From JBHELB01 sp041859045 (lineage in GTDB: Bacteria; Hydrogenedentota; Hydrogenedentia; Hydrogenedentales; SLHB01), in contig JBHELB010000068.1 in assembly GCA_041859045.1 (NCBI GenBank), positions 1-64,000 on the forward strand: a DNA stretch of 64,000 nucleotides. The letters are read 5' to 3'. How positions within the stretch are numbered: the first letter of the stretch is position 1; each line of letters begins with the position of its first letter. Of this stretch, positions 1 to 8,620 are shown in pieces. Under the pieces are notes generated by a model, which saw only the letters and a program-made list of their open reading frames with translations, was not told the origin of the DNA and ran no database searches. A program made the translations under genes and the position numbers.

Positions 1-1005
1 GACGCCATCCGCGCCACGTACGCGACCGACCTGTTCACGGTTGACGCGTTCGCGGCCAAGTTGGCCGAAACCGGCGTGGCGGAGCAGGACGGCGACACCG
101 ACCTGTACGGCCTGTACGGCAGCTACCTGGGCATCGAGAACGTGACGATCGACGCGTACTGGCTGTGGCTGCGTGATGCGGCGAGCCTGAACGACACGAA
201 TCGCCTGTGGTTCGGCGAGTGGATCGAAGACGTGCTGAACCTCGATGACTACGACGTGACCAATCTGCATACCGTCGGCCTCCGCGGAGCCGGGACCTTT
301 GGCCAGTTCGATTTCAATGCTGAAGCCGCTTACCAGTTCGGCGATGCCGGTCAGGTGGGCTTCCTGTTCAACCCGTTCACCTATGGTGATGACAGTGCTG
401 AGTTCTCGACGTGGGCCGGCAATCTTGAAGTCGGTTACACCTTCGACATGACCTACTCGCCGCGCGTCTTCTTGGGCGCTGCGTATTTCGGTGGCGAAGA
501 CAACCGCGACATCTCGTGGCTGGATTGGGTGAACCCCTTCTACCTGCCGGATGCGAGCGTGAGCTTCAACCGCCTGTTCTCGAACTGGGAGCACACCGAG
601 TTCTTCGAGAACACCGACCTCTCCAACGTTTGGATCGGCCGCGCGGGCGTGAGTGCGAAGCCGACTGAGTCGACCGAAGTCCTGCTCACCGTGTGCTACT
701 ACGACGCGCTGGACGAGTTCGACGCGCCGTACTTCGTGAAGATCGGTAAGTTCCGCGTGCCGCTGTTCCCGAACCGCAGCTATGCGGCGAAGGGTAACGA
801 CAGCGAGCTGGGTTGGGAAGTCGGCCTGTACGGCACCTACAAGTACACCGAAGACCTGACCTTCAAGGCGGGTTATGCCCACCTGTTCACCGGCGACGGC
901 CTGACCGAAGGCGCCTTCGTGGCGAATAACGGCCTTGGCTTCACCGGCGGCAGCGGCGACGACGACGCTGACTACCTGTTTGTCGAGACCACGCTCGCCT
1001 TCTAA
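1..1005 (+). CDS. Outer-membrane beta-barrel porin, alginate-export-like, C-terminal part
   Basis: The reading frame is open from the first base, so the N-terminus lies outside the window; 334 codons are visible. The protein is rich in alternating aromatic and charged strands separated by Asp/Gly turns, and it ends in LFVETTLAF. A C-terminal Phe after alternating hydrophobic residues is the usual beta-signal recognised by the BAM complex. The pattern resembles the alginate-export/AlgE-like porin family. An outer-membrane location is inferred; the substrate is unknown. A strong terminator follows the stop. Confidence 0.7.
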   Translation, partial: DAIRATYATDLFTVDAFAAKLAETGVAEQDGDTDLYGLYGSYLGIENVTIDAYWLWLRDAASLNDTNRLWFGEWIEDVLNLDDYDVTNLHTVGLRGAGTFGQFDFNAEAAYQFGDAGQVGFLFNPFTYGDDSAEFSTWAGNLEVGYTFDMTYSPRVFLGAAYFGGEDNRDISWLDWVNPFYLPDASVSFNRLFSNWEHTEFFENTDLSNVWIGRAGVSAKPTESTEVLLTVCYYDALDEFDAPYFVKIGKFRVPLFPNRSYAAKGNDSELGWEVGLYGTYKYTEDLTFKAGYAHLFTGDGLTEGAFVANNGLGFTGGSGDDDADYLFVETTLAF

Positions 1006-1027
1006 GGCGACTTGTCTGACGACTGAG

Positions 1028-1067
1028 CCTCCCCCTGGTTCGCAAGGACCCGGGGGAGGTTCTCTTT
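1028..1067 (+). terminator. Rho-independent terminator after the porin
   Basis: An 8-bp GC stem (1028-1035 with 1052-1059) extends inward through GG/CC pairs and is followed by a T-rich run, TTCTCTTTT. It sits 22 bases after the porin stop codon. Confidence 0.8.
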
Positions 1068-1126
1068 TGAGGGGCGTCTAAAATAGAGGCGATTTCGATT
1101 ATACTGGCGTCCCGAAGGAGCCTGAA

Positions 1127-1867
1127 GTGGGAATTCGCGAAACCGATCTGTATGACCCCGTCCGAACGTACCTGACGGAGCGGGGATACATTGTCCGTGG
1201 CGAAGTACACGGGTGCGACGTGGTGGCGATGAAGGGTGAGGACACGGTCATCGTCGAATTGAAGCGATCGCCAGGGCTTGGCCTGCTGGTTCAGGCCGCA
1301 CAACGCCAACGCCTGTCCGATTCGGTCTATGTGGCCGTGCCTCCACCGCGCACCGCGCGTAGCCGGGAATGGCGCGGGTTCCTGCATCTGCTGCGGCGGC
1401 TCGAAATCGGGCTCTTGGTCGTTACGCCCGACCCCGCGTCGGTCACGGTGGTGTTGCACCCCCAGCCCTTCGAACGACGCAAGGGAAATTCACGCAAAAA
1501 GCGCCGCGCGCTCATCGAGGAGGCCACCGCGCGGGGTGGGGATCACAACGTGGGCGGCAGTACGCGCCGCAAATTGATGACCGCGTACCGCGAGGCGGCA
1601 TTGCGTATCGCCGTGGGACTCGACCTTCTCGGAATCGCATCGCCCAAGGCGTTGCGCGCGCTGGGCACAAGCCCCAAAACACAGCGCGTCCTCTACGACA
1701 ACGTCTATGGATGGTTCGCGCGGCGTGAGAAGGCTCAGTACGAACTTACGGCAAGTGGCCGCGCCGCGCTAGCCGAGTATGCCGTCCTCGCCGCACGCCA
1801 CAGGGAAAAACTTTCGGAGGCCGTCATGGAATCGTCCCCAGTCCGTTCCACAGCGGCCTCCGGGTGA
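1127..1867 (+). CDS. DUF2161-type PD-(D/E)XK phosphodiesterase-like protein
   Basis: 246 residues from a GTG start preceded by AAGGAG at good spacing. The N-terminal third carries a restriction-endonuclease-like core: E, then GCDVVAMK, then IVELK. This matches the Asp and Glu-x-Lys of PD-(D/E)XK nuclease folds and the COG5482/DUF2161 family. The C-terminal part is basic and helical (RRKGNSRKKRR near residue 120) and could bind nucleic acid. The gene stands alone and its stop is 10 bases from the convergent clpA stop. The substrate and biological role are unknown. Confidence 0.7.
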   Translation: MGIRETDLYDPVRTYLTERGYIVRGEVHGCDVVAMKGEDTVIVELKRSPGLGLLVQAAQRQRLSDSVYVAVPPPRTARSREWRGFLHLLRRLEIGLLVVTPDPASVTVVLHPQPFERRKGNSRKKRRALIEEATARGGDHNVGGSTRRKLMTAYREAALRIAVGLDLLGIASPKALRALGTSPKTQRVLYDNVYGWFARREKAQYELTASGRAALAEYAVLAARHREKLSEAVMESSPVRSTAASG

Positions 1868-1877
1868 AATAAGCGCC

Positions 1878-4133
1878 TCATACCGTTGTGGGGAGGTCGA
1901 TCGCGATCTGTCCGTCGCGTGCATCCACCTGGACCGTGCCGCCCTTCGCCAATCGGCCAAACAGCAGCTCATCGGCCAGCGGGTCCTGAATCTCCCGTTG
2001 AATGAGACGCCCCAAGGGACGCGCACCGTAGGTTTCGTCGAAACCATGCTCGGCAAACCAGTGGCGTGCCGCTTCCGTCACCAGCAACTCCGTCTTCCGC
2101 GGCGCAAGACGCTGCTGCAGTTCCCGCACAAACTTGTCGACGATCAGCAGAACCGTCTCGCGGCTCAACGCGGTGAAATGAACGATGGCGTCCAGGCGAT
2201 TGCGAAATTCGGGACTGAACGTGCGCTCAATCGCCTTTTGTCCTTTTCCCGCAGTGTCGGCGTGCGCGCTATGGAAGCCAATGGCGTTTTGGCTAAGTTC
2301 GCGAGCTCCGGCGTTTGAGGTCATGATCAACACGACGTGACGGAAATCGGCATGGCGGCCGGTGTTGTCCGTCAACGTCGCGTGATCCATCACCTGCAAC
2401 AAAATGTTAAACACGTCCATGTGCGCTTTCTCGATCTCATCCAGCAGCAGCACGCAGTAGGGATGCCGGCGCACCTCGTCCGTGAGCAGCCCGCCCTGGT
2501 CGAACCCCACGTATCCTGGGGGCGCGCCGATCAGACGCGCCACGGCGTGCTTCTCCATGTACTCGCTCATGTCGTAGCGGGCGAAGTGAACGCCCATCGT
2601 GCGCGCGAGCTGCCGCGCGACCTCGGTTTTGCCCACGCCCGTCGGCCCGGTAAACAAGAAACTGCCGATGGGACGCTCCGGAGCCCCGAGCCCCGCGCGC
2701 GACCGCTTGATCGCCGTGGCCACAGCGCGAATCGCCTCGTCCTGACCGAAAACGGCGTGCTTAAGGTCGGCCTCGAGGGTGGCCAAGCGCGTTTTGTCGG
2801 CAGAGGTCACGGATTGTACCGGCACCCTCGCCATTCCCGCGACCACGCGCTCAATATCGGCAGGGCGAATCGTGCGCCGTGCGGCCGGCCCGGCCAGGCG
2901 TTGGGCCGCGCCCGCTTCGTCGATAACGTCGATTGCCTTGTCCGGCAAGAAACGATCGGTGATGTGCTTGGCCGAAAGCTCGACCGCCGCACGCAGCGCG
3001 GAATCCGTGTAGGCGATCCCGTGGTGCTCCTCGTACTTGGACTTGAGCCCACGCAGTATCTGCACGGTCTCGTCGACGGACGGTTCGTCCACGTCGATTT
3101 TCTGAAACCGCCGCGACAATGCGCGGTCACGCTCAAAAATGTTCTTGTACTCCTCAAAGGTCGTCGACCCAATGCACCGAATATCGCCCGACGCAAGCAC
3201 CGGTTTGAGGATGTTCGAGGCGTCCATGATGCTGTCCGTCGTGGCGCCCGCGCCCACGACCGTGTGGATCTCGTCGATGAACAAGATCGCGTCCTTGCGC
3301 TGCGCGAGGGCAGCGATGACATTCTTCAGGCGTTGCTCGAAATCGCCTCGAAACTTCGTGCCCGCCAGAAGCGCCGCAAGGTCGAGCATAAGGATATCCG
3401 TACCGCGCAGAATGGCAGGCACGCGATCCTCGTGGATTCGCAGCGCGAGTCCCTCAACCAAAGCGGTCTTGCCTACGCCGGGTTCGCCGACATAAATCGG
3501 GTTGTTCTTCCGGCGACGGCACAACACCTGAACGGTTCTATTGACTTCGATGTCGCGGCCAATGAGCGGGTCGATCTTGCCCTCGGCCGCGCGCCGGACC
3601 AAGCTCACCGTGTACGCCGACAACGCGTCGCGCCCGGCCACGGAATGAGGCTCTTCGCCCCCCTCCATGTGCGGTGAGGGTCGGCCCGACTCCGTGGCCG
3701 GTTTTGAGATGCCGTGAGACACGTAGTTCAGCACGTCAAGGCGCGAAATCCCCTGCGCGGCAAGAAAGAACGCCGCGTGCGAGTTCGGCTCCTCAAACAT
3801 CGCCGCGAGAATGTCTCCCGCGTCCACCAGTTGCTTGTTGGCGTAATGGACATGGGTGATAGCGCGTTGCATCAAGCGCTCAAAGCCCGCGGTCTGCGTG
3901 GGCACATGGTCGCGGGTCCCTGGGATTTTCTCCAGGTTGCGCTCGAAAAACGTTTCGATCGCGCTACGGAGACTGTTAAGGTTCGCCCCGCAGTTGCTTA
4001 GGATCGCCCGGCCATATTCATCGTCAATGAGGCAATACAGCAGATGTTCTGGGCAAAAATACTCGTGCCGGCGTTGGCGCGCCTCTCTCAAGGCGGCATT
4101 CAGGGTCAGTTCGAGCCCCTTGCTGAGTTCCAT
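1878..4133 (-). CDS. clpA: ATP-dependent Clp protease ATPase subunit ClpA
   Basis: 751-residue AAA+ unfoldase that feeds substrates to ClpP. An N-terminal Clp repeat domain (residues 1-140) opens with MELSKGLELTLNAAL, as in ClpA. Walker A motifs lie near 216-223 (GEPGVGKT) and 496-503 (GPTGVGKT), with Walker B FIDEIH and LLDEIE. An IGF tripeptide follows the second ATPase module and is the expected ClpP-docking loop, so this is ClpA rather than ClpB. I use the ATG at 4133 because GGAAGGAG lies just upstream; an 18-codon upstream extension lacks support. clpS lies 32 bases upstream in the same operon. clpP is not in the window. Confidence 0.95.
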   Translation of the reverse strand: MELSKGLELTLNAALREARQRRHEYFCPEHLLYCLIDDEYGRAILSNCGANLNSLRSAIETFFERNLEKIPGTRDHVPTQTAGFERLMQRAITHVHYANKQLVDAGDILAAMFEEPNSHAAFFLAAQGISRLDVLNYVSHGISKPATESGRPSPHMEGGEEPHSVAGRDALSAYTVSLVRRAAEGKIDPLIGRDIEVNRTVQVLCRRRKNNPIYVGEPGVGKTALVEGLALRIHEDRVPAILRGTDILMLDLAALLAGTKFRGDFEQRLKNVIAALAQRKDAILFIDEIHTVVGAGATTDSIMDASNILKPVLASGDIRCIGSTTFEEYKNIFERDRALSRRFQKIDVDEPSVDETVQILRGLKSKYEEHHGIAYTDSALRAAVELSAKHITDRFLPDKAIDVIDEAGAAQRLAGPAARRTIRPADIERVVAGMARVPVQSVTSADKTRLATLEADLKHAVFGQDEAIRAVATAIKRSRAGLGAPERPIGSFLFTGPTGVGKTEVARQLARTMGVHFARYDMSEYMEKHAVARLIGAPPGYVGFDQGGLLTDEVRRHPYCVLLLDEIEKAHMDVFNILLQVMDHATLTDNTGRHADFRHVVLIMTSNAGARELSQNAIGFHSAHADTAGKGQKAIERTFSPEFRNRLDAIVHFTALSRETVLLIVDKFVRELQQRLAPRKTELLVTEAARHWFAEHGFDETYGARPLGRLIQREIQDPLADELLFGRLAKGGTVQVDARDGQIAIDLPTTV

Positions 4134-4165
4134 CACTACTCCTTCCCAGCATCCCCGAGGGTGCT

Positions 4166-4480
4166 TTACGCCGGTTCCATCGTGCACCGAAGGGGGAATC
4201 CTGCATCTCGGGCTCTGGCGTGCACCGCCAGGAGCTTCGTCTCAGCCACGTCACTGGTGTAAACACCGCAGACGCCTAATCCATTCTGATGGACGTTGAG
4301 CATGATCCGAACCGCTTCTTCCGCGCTTTTCCGGAAAATCGACCTCAGGATTTCCACTACAAAGTCCATCGTCGTGTAATGATCGTTATGCAGAAGGACA
4401 CGAAACATCGGCGGCGGCTGGAGGCGTTCATGGGTCCCCACACCTGCCTGCTCACCCCATTCCGGAATATACTCGGGCAT
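4166..4480 (-). CDS. clpS: ClpS adaptor (N-degron recognin)
   Basis: 104 residues. ClpS binds N-terminal Leu/Phe/Trp/Tyr and delivers the protein to ClpA. The core FRVLLHNDHYTTMDFVVEIL matches the ClpS binding-pocket strand (E. coli has LVNDDYTPMEFV). The pocket His is in NVHQNG, and GVYTSDVAETK forms the expected helix. The second acidic residue of the E. coli NDD motif is His here. The ATG at 4480 (MPEYIPEWG) has GGGGAG ten bases upstream; an ATG nine codons earlier has no ribosome site. The order clpS-clpA is the classical arrangement. aat, which makes ClpS substrates, is at 44.6 kb. Confidence 0.93.
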   Translation of the reverse strand: MPEYIPEWGEQAGVGTHERLQPPPMFRVLLHNDHYTTMDFVVEILRSIFRKSAEEAVRIMLNVHQNGLGVCGVYTSDVAETKLLAVHARARDAGFPLRCTMEPA

Positions 4481-4585
4481 CGTCCGTCGTCTCCCCTCAT
4501 TCAACATCGAGGCATACCGCACATTGCAGCGGGCCTCCTTTGGATCATAGCATAGACGAAGCAATACCTGCAGAGAGGAGGCGGC

Positions 4586-5059
4586 ATGGGCACCGAAATT
4601 GAGAGAAAGTTCCTGGTTGCGAGCCATGATTGGCGCGCTGTCGCCGACGCCGGCACGGCAATGAAACAGGGCTATTTGGCGATCGGCCCCCCGGCGGCCG
4701 TGCGGGTTCGTCTCGAAGGCAACCAGGCGTTCCTCAACATCAAGCAGTCCACGTTGGACATTTCCCGAGCTGAATTCGAGTACCCGCTTCCTGCCGCCGA
4801 CGCCGAGGAGTTGTTGGAAACGCTGTGCGCTGGGCGCACGGTCGAGAAAACGCGGTACTGCGTTGAGTACGGCGGGCGGACCTGGGAGGTGGACGTATTC
4901 AAGGGACTAAATGCTCCCCTGATCGTCGCGGAGGTGGAGTTGGAGAGTACCGCTGACGCTATTGAGTTGCCGCCCTGGGCGGGGGCCGAAGTCTCAGGGG
5001 ATCCCCGGTACCTCAATACCTACCTCAGCCAGCATCCTTTCAGCACCTGGGAGACCTAG
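4586..5059 (+). CDS. CYTH-domain triphosphate tunnel metalloenzyme
   Basis: 157 residues. The N-terminal EIERKFLV is the ExExK signature of CYTH/triphosphate tunnel enzymes. Alternating basic and acidic strands follow (VRVRLEG, FLNIKQ, EVDVFKG, LIVAEVELE), as in the eight-stranded tunnel. Family members hydrolyse inorganic triphosphate or organic triphosphates, or act as class IV adenylate cyclases; the short length and motif fit a triphosphatase. The start is supported by GAGAGGAGG. It is divergent from clpS. Confidence 0.85.
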   Translation: MGTEIERKFLVASHDWRAVADAGTAMKQGYLAIGPPAAVRVRLEGNQAFLNIKQSTLDISRAEFEYPLPAADAEELLETLCAGRTVEKTRYCVEYGGRTWEVDVFKGLNAPLIVAEVELESTADAIELPPWAGAEVSGDPRYLNTYLSQHPFSTWET

Positions 5060-5120
5060 CGTGGCCGCTTGTACCTTTTCCCGGGGCGGGGTAGAGTGAA
5101 CACGGCAAGAGGAACGCGAC

Positions 5121-5636
5121 ATGCTTGAACCCGAACCGATGGTCTGGAATTTCTGTCCGATCTGCGGCCGTCGCCTGGAACCTGCCCACGACGGCGAGTC
5201 GGTACGTCCGCACTGCGCGCCCTGCCGTCGGTACTACTATCGCAACCCCGTGCCAGCGGCGTGCCTGTTTGTGACGCGCGGCGACGAACTCCTGCTCGCA
5301 CGCCGGGCCTTTGACCCGTGCAAGGGGATGTGGTCGTTGCCGGGTGGCTTTGTCGAACTGGGCGAGACGGTCGAGGAGGCCGCTCTGCGCGAGCTTCGGG
5401 AAGAGACCGGGTTGCTGGGCCGTCGCCTGCGCTTGATCGGGGTGAGTTCACAAAGCAGTCGCTGGGCAGGGGGCGTGGTGCTGCTGGGGTATGCCGTCGA
5501 TAGTTGGGAAGGCACGCCCGTAGCCGCCACCGATGCGGAGGAACTGGCCTTCTTTGCGCCCAATGCGCGCCCCAAACTTGCCTTCCGCGCCCACGAGGAA
5601 CTCCTGGCGCTGTTCGATACGACGGCCATACGGTAA
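5121..5636 (+). CDS. Nudix hydrolase with N-terminal zinc ribbon
   Basis: 171 residues. The N-terminal FCPICGRRL...HCAPC is a four-cysteine zinc ribbon of the kind found in NudC-like and ADP-ribose pyrophosphatase-like Nudix proteins. The Nudix box runs GGFVELGETVEEA followed by RELREETGL, near residues 74-96, with all catalytic Glu residues present. The likely reaction is hydrolysis of a nucleoside diphosphate linked to another group; the substrate cannot be assigned. It lies 61 bases after the CYTH gene and may be co-transcribed. Confidence 0.88.
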   Translation: MLEPEPMVWNFCPICGRRLEPAHDGESVRPHCAPCRRYYYRNPVPAACLFVTRGDELLLARRAFDPCKGMWSLPGGFVELGETVEEAALRELREETGLLGRRLRLIGVSSQSSRWAGGVVLLGYAVDSWEGTPVAATDAEELAFFAPNARPKLAFRAHEELLALFDTTAIR

Positions 5637-5960
5637 GCAAAGGGTTTTGCCTCGTAGAATGCCGTAGGGTACGGGCAAGCGACTTAAACAAGAGCGCTCT
5701 AGTCAAATCGTATTTATATTTATTCACAGTCGCATATGCCGCGCCCGCCATGTCTCGAGTAATCGTGGAAATCTGCGCAAAACCCTGATGTTCTTTTCAC
5801 GATTGCTATTCTTCCAGGACTGTTGCAATACTCCAATTTATAGTACCGGCTTGAGAAGCTGATTCTCGTTGTTAGGGGTGGCGTTCTCGGGACTGGGGCC
5901 GGGGGGCGTGGGGTCCTTCGGGGGAAGGGGAGCTAGGCTCCCCAAGGGGAGACAAGGACA
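5637..5960 (+). other. Intergenic region, 324 bases, no gene seen
   Basis: The left half is noticeably AT-richer than the surroundings (about 5690-5850) and could hold promoters, but I find no convincing -35/-10 pair. The right part is a run of G-rich sequence. A 7-bp hairpin with a three-base loop (5927-5933 with 5937-5943) sits just upstream of the Shine-Dalgarno of the next gene. I see no tRNA or small RNA that I can support. Confidence 0.5.
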
Positions 5961-6860
5961 ATGTCGCGAAAAGGTTGGTGGGTGAAGGGGAGTTGGGGAC
6001 TCGTTGTGGTGCTGGTCCTGACGGGAATCATGTTTTCGACCAACGCCGCGGCGGTGACTCACCGCATTCTGTTGGTCGGCGATAGCTGGACGCAGTACCT
6101 CTGGAAGGATCGCATCGTGCGCAACGTGCTGATCGCCAAGGGGAAGAGCCAGTATGACGAACTCGGTGCGAACACGGCGGTTTCGGGATCGACCGCACAG
6201 GTGTGGGCGGCCAATACGTATTGGAACGGCATGGGCCTGCTGGATTGGATCACGTACGAACTGGCGGTGAATCCGACGGTCGATATCGTGTACATGAGCA
6301 TTAGCGGCAACGATATGCTGGCGGGACAGAGCAACGGTGGCTGGTATCAGGGCATTGATCCAAGCGTGTGGGCGTCGCGCCGGGCGACGATCCTGAGCGC
6401 GTTGCAGACGGTTATCAATCACTGCTTGAACCAGCGCGCGAACGTGAAGGTCGTCGTTGTCGATTACGACTACCTGAACCTGTGGGATACGTTGCTGCAG
6501 GATCCGCTGGATGTGCTGATGTGGCAGAACGTCGGTTCGCCGACGCCGCGTCAGATCAACGACGCGTTCATCGACATGGGCTCGGGCAAGCTGGCGCTGA
6601 CGCAGGGCAATTCGCGTCTGGCGTACGTGCAGAACTTCGGTCTGATGCAGAACTGGAAGAACTCGCCGGCGGGCGCGCCGAAGCCGGGCACGATTCAGAA
6701 CGGCTATGTTCCGTTCCCGGGCGGCTACCGCGATTACCCGACGCCGATGGGCGCGCTGGCGGGCACGAGCAGTAACCGCGACGCCATCCACCTCAGCGCG
6801 TCGGGCTTCACGCAACTCGTGACGAACGTCTACAACCAGGTGCTGGCCTACTGGCTGTAA
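5961..6860 (+). CDS. Secreted SGNH/GDSL-family hydrolase
   Basis: 299 residues with a clear signal peptide (MSRKGWWVKG, then a long hydrophobic run ending in NAAA). The mature protein starts with the block I motif LLVGDSW (catalytic Ser). SGND is the block III Asn-Asp, and SNRDAIHLSASGF holds the catalytic Asp and His near the C-terminus. These are the SGNH esterase/lipase landmarks. It probably acts as an extracytoplasmic esterase; the substrate is unknown. It is a single gene, with a terminator on the same strand directly after it. Confidence 0.85.
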   Translation: MSRKGWWVKGSWGLVVVLVLTGIMFSTNAAAVTHRILLVGDSWTQYLWKDRIVRNVLIAKGKSQYDELGANTAVSGSTAQVWAANTYWNGMGLLDWITYELAVNPTVDIVYMSISGNDMLAGQSNGGWYQGIDPSVWASRRATILSALQTVINHCLNQRANVKVVVVDYDYLNLWDTLLQDPLDVLMWQNVGSPTPRQINDAFIDMGSGKLALTQGNSRLAYVQNFGLMQNWKNSPAGAPKPGTIQNGYVPFPGGYRDYPTPMGALAGTSSNRDAIHLSASGFTQLVTNVYNQVLAYWL

Positions 6861-6879
6861 GCGACTGATTGACGTCAGC

Positions 6880-6914
6880 AGCGGCCGGAGTTCGCTCCGG
6901 CCGCTATTTTTTTT
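6880..6914 (+). terminator. Rho-independent terminator after the GDSL hydrolase
   Basis: A perfect 11-bp stem (6880-6890 with 6895-6905) with a TTCG tetraloop is followed by ATTTTTTTT. It overlaps the stop codon of the convergent glycosyltransferase gene. Confidence 0.93.
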
Positions 6915-8616
6915 CCTGTCGGGTGAACAAGGTCAAAGATGGACCGATTCTCTCGCGATGGACGTCTGGCGGATCGGGGGTGTCCAAGGAGACTAGGCTC
7001 ATATTTATGACTAACGCGTCAAGGTTGCCCATATTGTTCTTGTCTGCGCGCGTGCGTGCGACGTAGCGGCCGGTCATAAAGTTCATCGCGCGCTCGATGG
7101 GCCAGGCGTTGGTACCGACGCGCGCGTCCGGCGGTAACGTCTGCAATCTCGCGGCAAGGGCCCGGTACTCGGCCATTTCGTCCGAGAACGCGATGCGGCG
7201 GCCCTGGCTTTCCGCGCGCATGAGCGCGGGTCCCAGCACCACCAGTGTGACCAACAGTCCAACCGCTCGCTGCATTCGCCGTGCGTTTCTTGAGAACAGG
7301 CGGTGAAGCGCAAACGCGAGTACCGCGCTACTCAGCGCCGCGCCCGTAACGTTGCTGTACCAGATATAGCGCGGAATGTTTCCGGGAGTGAAGAAGACCC
7401 ACCAGTAGACGAAGAACGGCGCGAGAAAATAGAACGCCATCAGCGCCGGATCCGGCCTTCGTTCGAAAACAAACGGCAGCGCGAGAACCAACACGACGAG
7501 CAACGATAGCGCGGTCGCCGGTTGATGCACGGCCCAGGTGAGGGTCTCGTCTACGCCGCCGAACCCGAACATGAGGTAGTGCTTGTACATGGCCAACGCA
7601 CCGGAGGCGGTGTCTGCGACATCGTGTTTATAGACTTTTTTCACCAACCACCACGCGACTATGGGGAGCGCGGTTCCCACCACCGGCCAGGCAAGATGCG
7701 CGAAGCGGACGCGCCGTGCCGTGAGGCGATCGTAGATGCACGCGGCAATGCACGCCCACGCAGCCAGTACAAAGATCGATTTGCACAGTATAGCAACGCC
7801 GAAACAGAGGCCCGCGAGCAGTCCGTAGACGGCTGTTCTGTTGGCCATCGCGCGCCGCCAGGCAATAAGTCCAAGCAGACCGAACAGCAGCGCAGGAATT
7901 TCGCCGTAGAGCGTACGGCCGAGATAGATTGAGCCCTCGGCGAGCGTCGAAAGTAACGCCGCCGCGGCAGCGCTGCGCCCGCCGAACACCGGGCGCAGGA
8001 AGAAGTAGACCGCGGCGATGAAGGCCAAACAGAAGAACGCCATCACCGTGCGCGCAACGATGAGTTCCACACCCAAAACACGAAACGCCCCCGCGATGGG
8101 CAGCAACACCGGCGGGCCAACGGAGTCGTAGGAATCAAACATGACAAAGCCCGTATCGGGATGTCCCGAGGCATAGAGGCCGTACTGCGCGAGGTTGCGT
8201 GCGACAACAAGGTGGTAGGTTTCGTCTGGTTCGGCAAGAGGGTAGGCTCCTAGGCGTGGAAACGCCAGCAATGCACCTATCGCGAGCACCAGCGCGAGCC
8301 AGGCCCACGCGTGCGGCGTGGGTTCCGCAGGACTCTCACTGTCGAACTGCGGCGCACGTGCGCGCAACCGCCACAAATCCCATGCAAAAGCCGAGGCCAT
8401 CAGTGTAAACGCGAACGCTTTCACGCCCAGCCGCACAAAAAACGCCATTGATTCCCGCGGAGTCTCGAAAGGCAGCGTTATCAATAATGTCGTTGCCGCC
8501 ACTGCAGTGAATGCCGCACAGACGAATCCTGTGGTGCCTACCACCGCGCGTAGCGTCCACGCCGCGGGCAAAGGCCACTCGGTGTTTGCGATGCGCGTGG
8601 TGCGTGGCGCGCTCAT
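6904..8616 (-). CDS. PMT/ArnT-like integral-membrane glycosyltransferase
   Basis: 570 residues with about a dozen hydrophobic segments. After two N-terminal helices, LAEPDETYHLVVARN carries the Asp-Glu pair in the first external loop that is typical of GT39/GT83 (PMT_2) lipid-phosphate-sugar glycosyltransferases. It probably transfers a sugar from a polyprenyl phosphate donor to an envelope acceptor. I use the ATG at 8616, four bases after the pfkA stop, because upstream in-frame sequence overlaps pfkA. The two genes are therefore likely translationally coupled, although their functions differ. Confidence 0.8.
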   Translation of the reverse strand: MSAPRTTRIANTEWPLPAAWTLRAVVGTTGFVCAAFTAVAATTLLITLPFETPRESMAFFVRLGVKAFAFTLMASAFAWDLWRLRARAPQFDSESPAEPTPHAWAWLALVLAIGALLAFPRLGAYPLAEPDETYHLVVARNLAQYGLYASGHPDTGFVMFDSYDSVGPPVLLPIAGAFRVLGVELIVARTVMAFFCLAFIAAVYFFLRPVFGGRSAAAAALLSTLAEGSIYLGRTLYGEIPALLFGLLGLIAWRRAMANRTAVYGLLAGLCFGVAILCKSIFVLAAWACIAACIYDRLTARRVRFAHLAWPVVGTALPIVAWWLVKKVYKHDVADTASGALAMYKHYLMFGFGGVDETLTWAVHQPATALSLLVVLVLALPFVFERRPDPALMAFYFLAPFFVYWWVFFTPGNIPRYIWYSNVTGAALSSAVLAFALHRLFSRNARRMQRAVGLLVTLVVLGPALMRAESQGRRIAFSDEMAEYRALAARLQTLPPDARVGTNAWPIERAMNFMTGRYVARTRADKNNMGNLDALVINMSLVSLDTPDPPDVHRERIGPSLTLFTRQEKK

Positions 8617-8620
8617 GGGG

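Noticed and set aside
2337..3677. Long plus-strand frame opposite clpA
   Set aside because: Arg/His/Gln-rich shadow of clpA codons with no homology or ribosome site.
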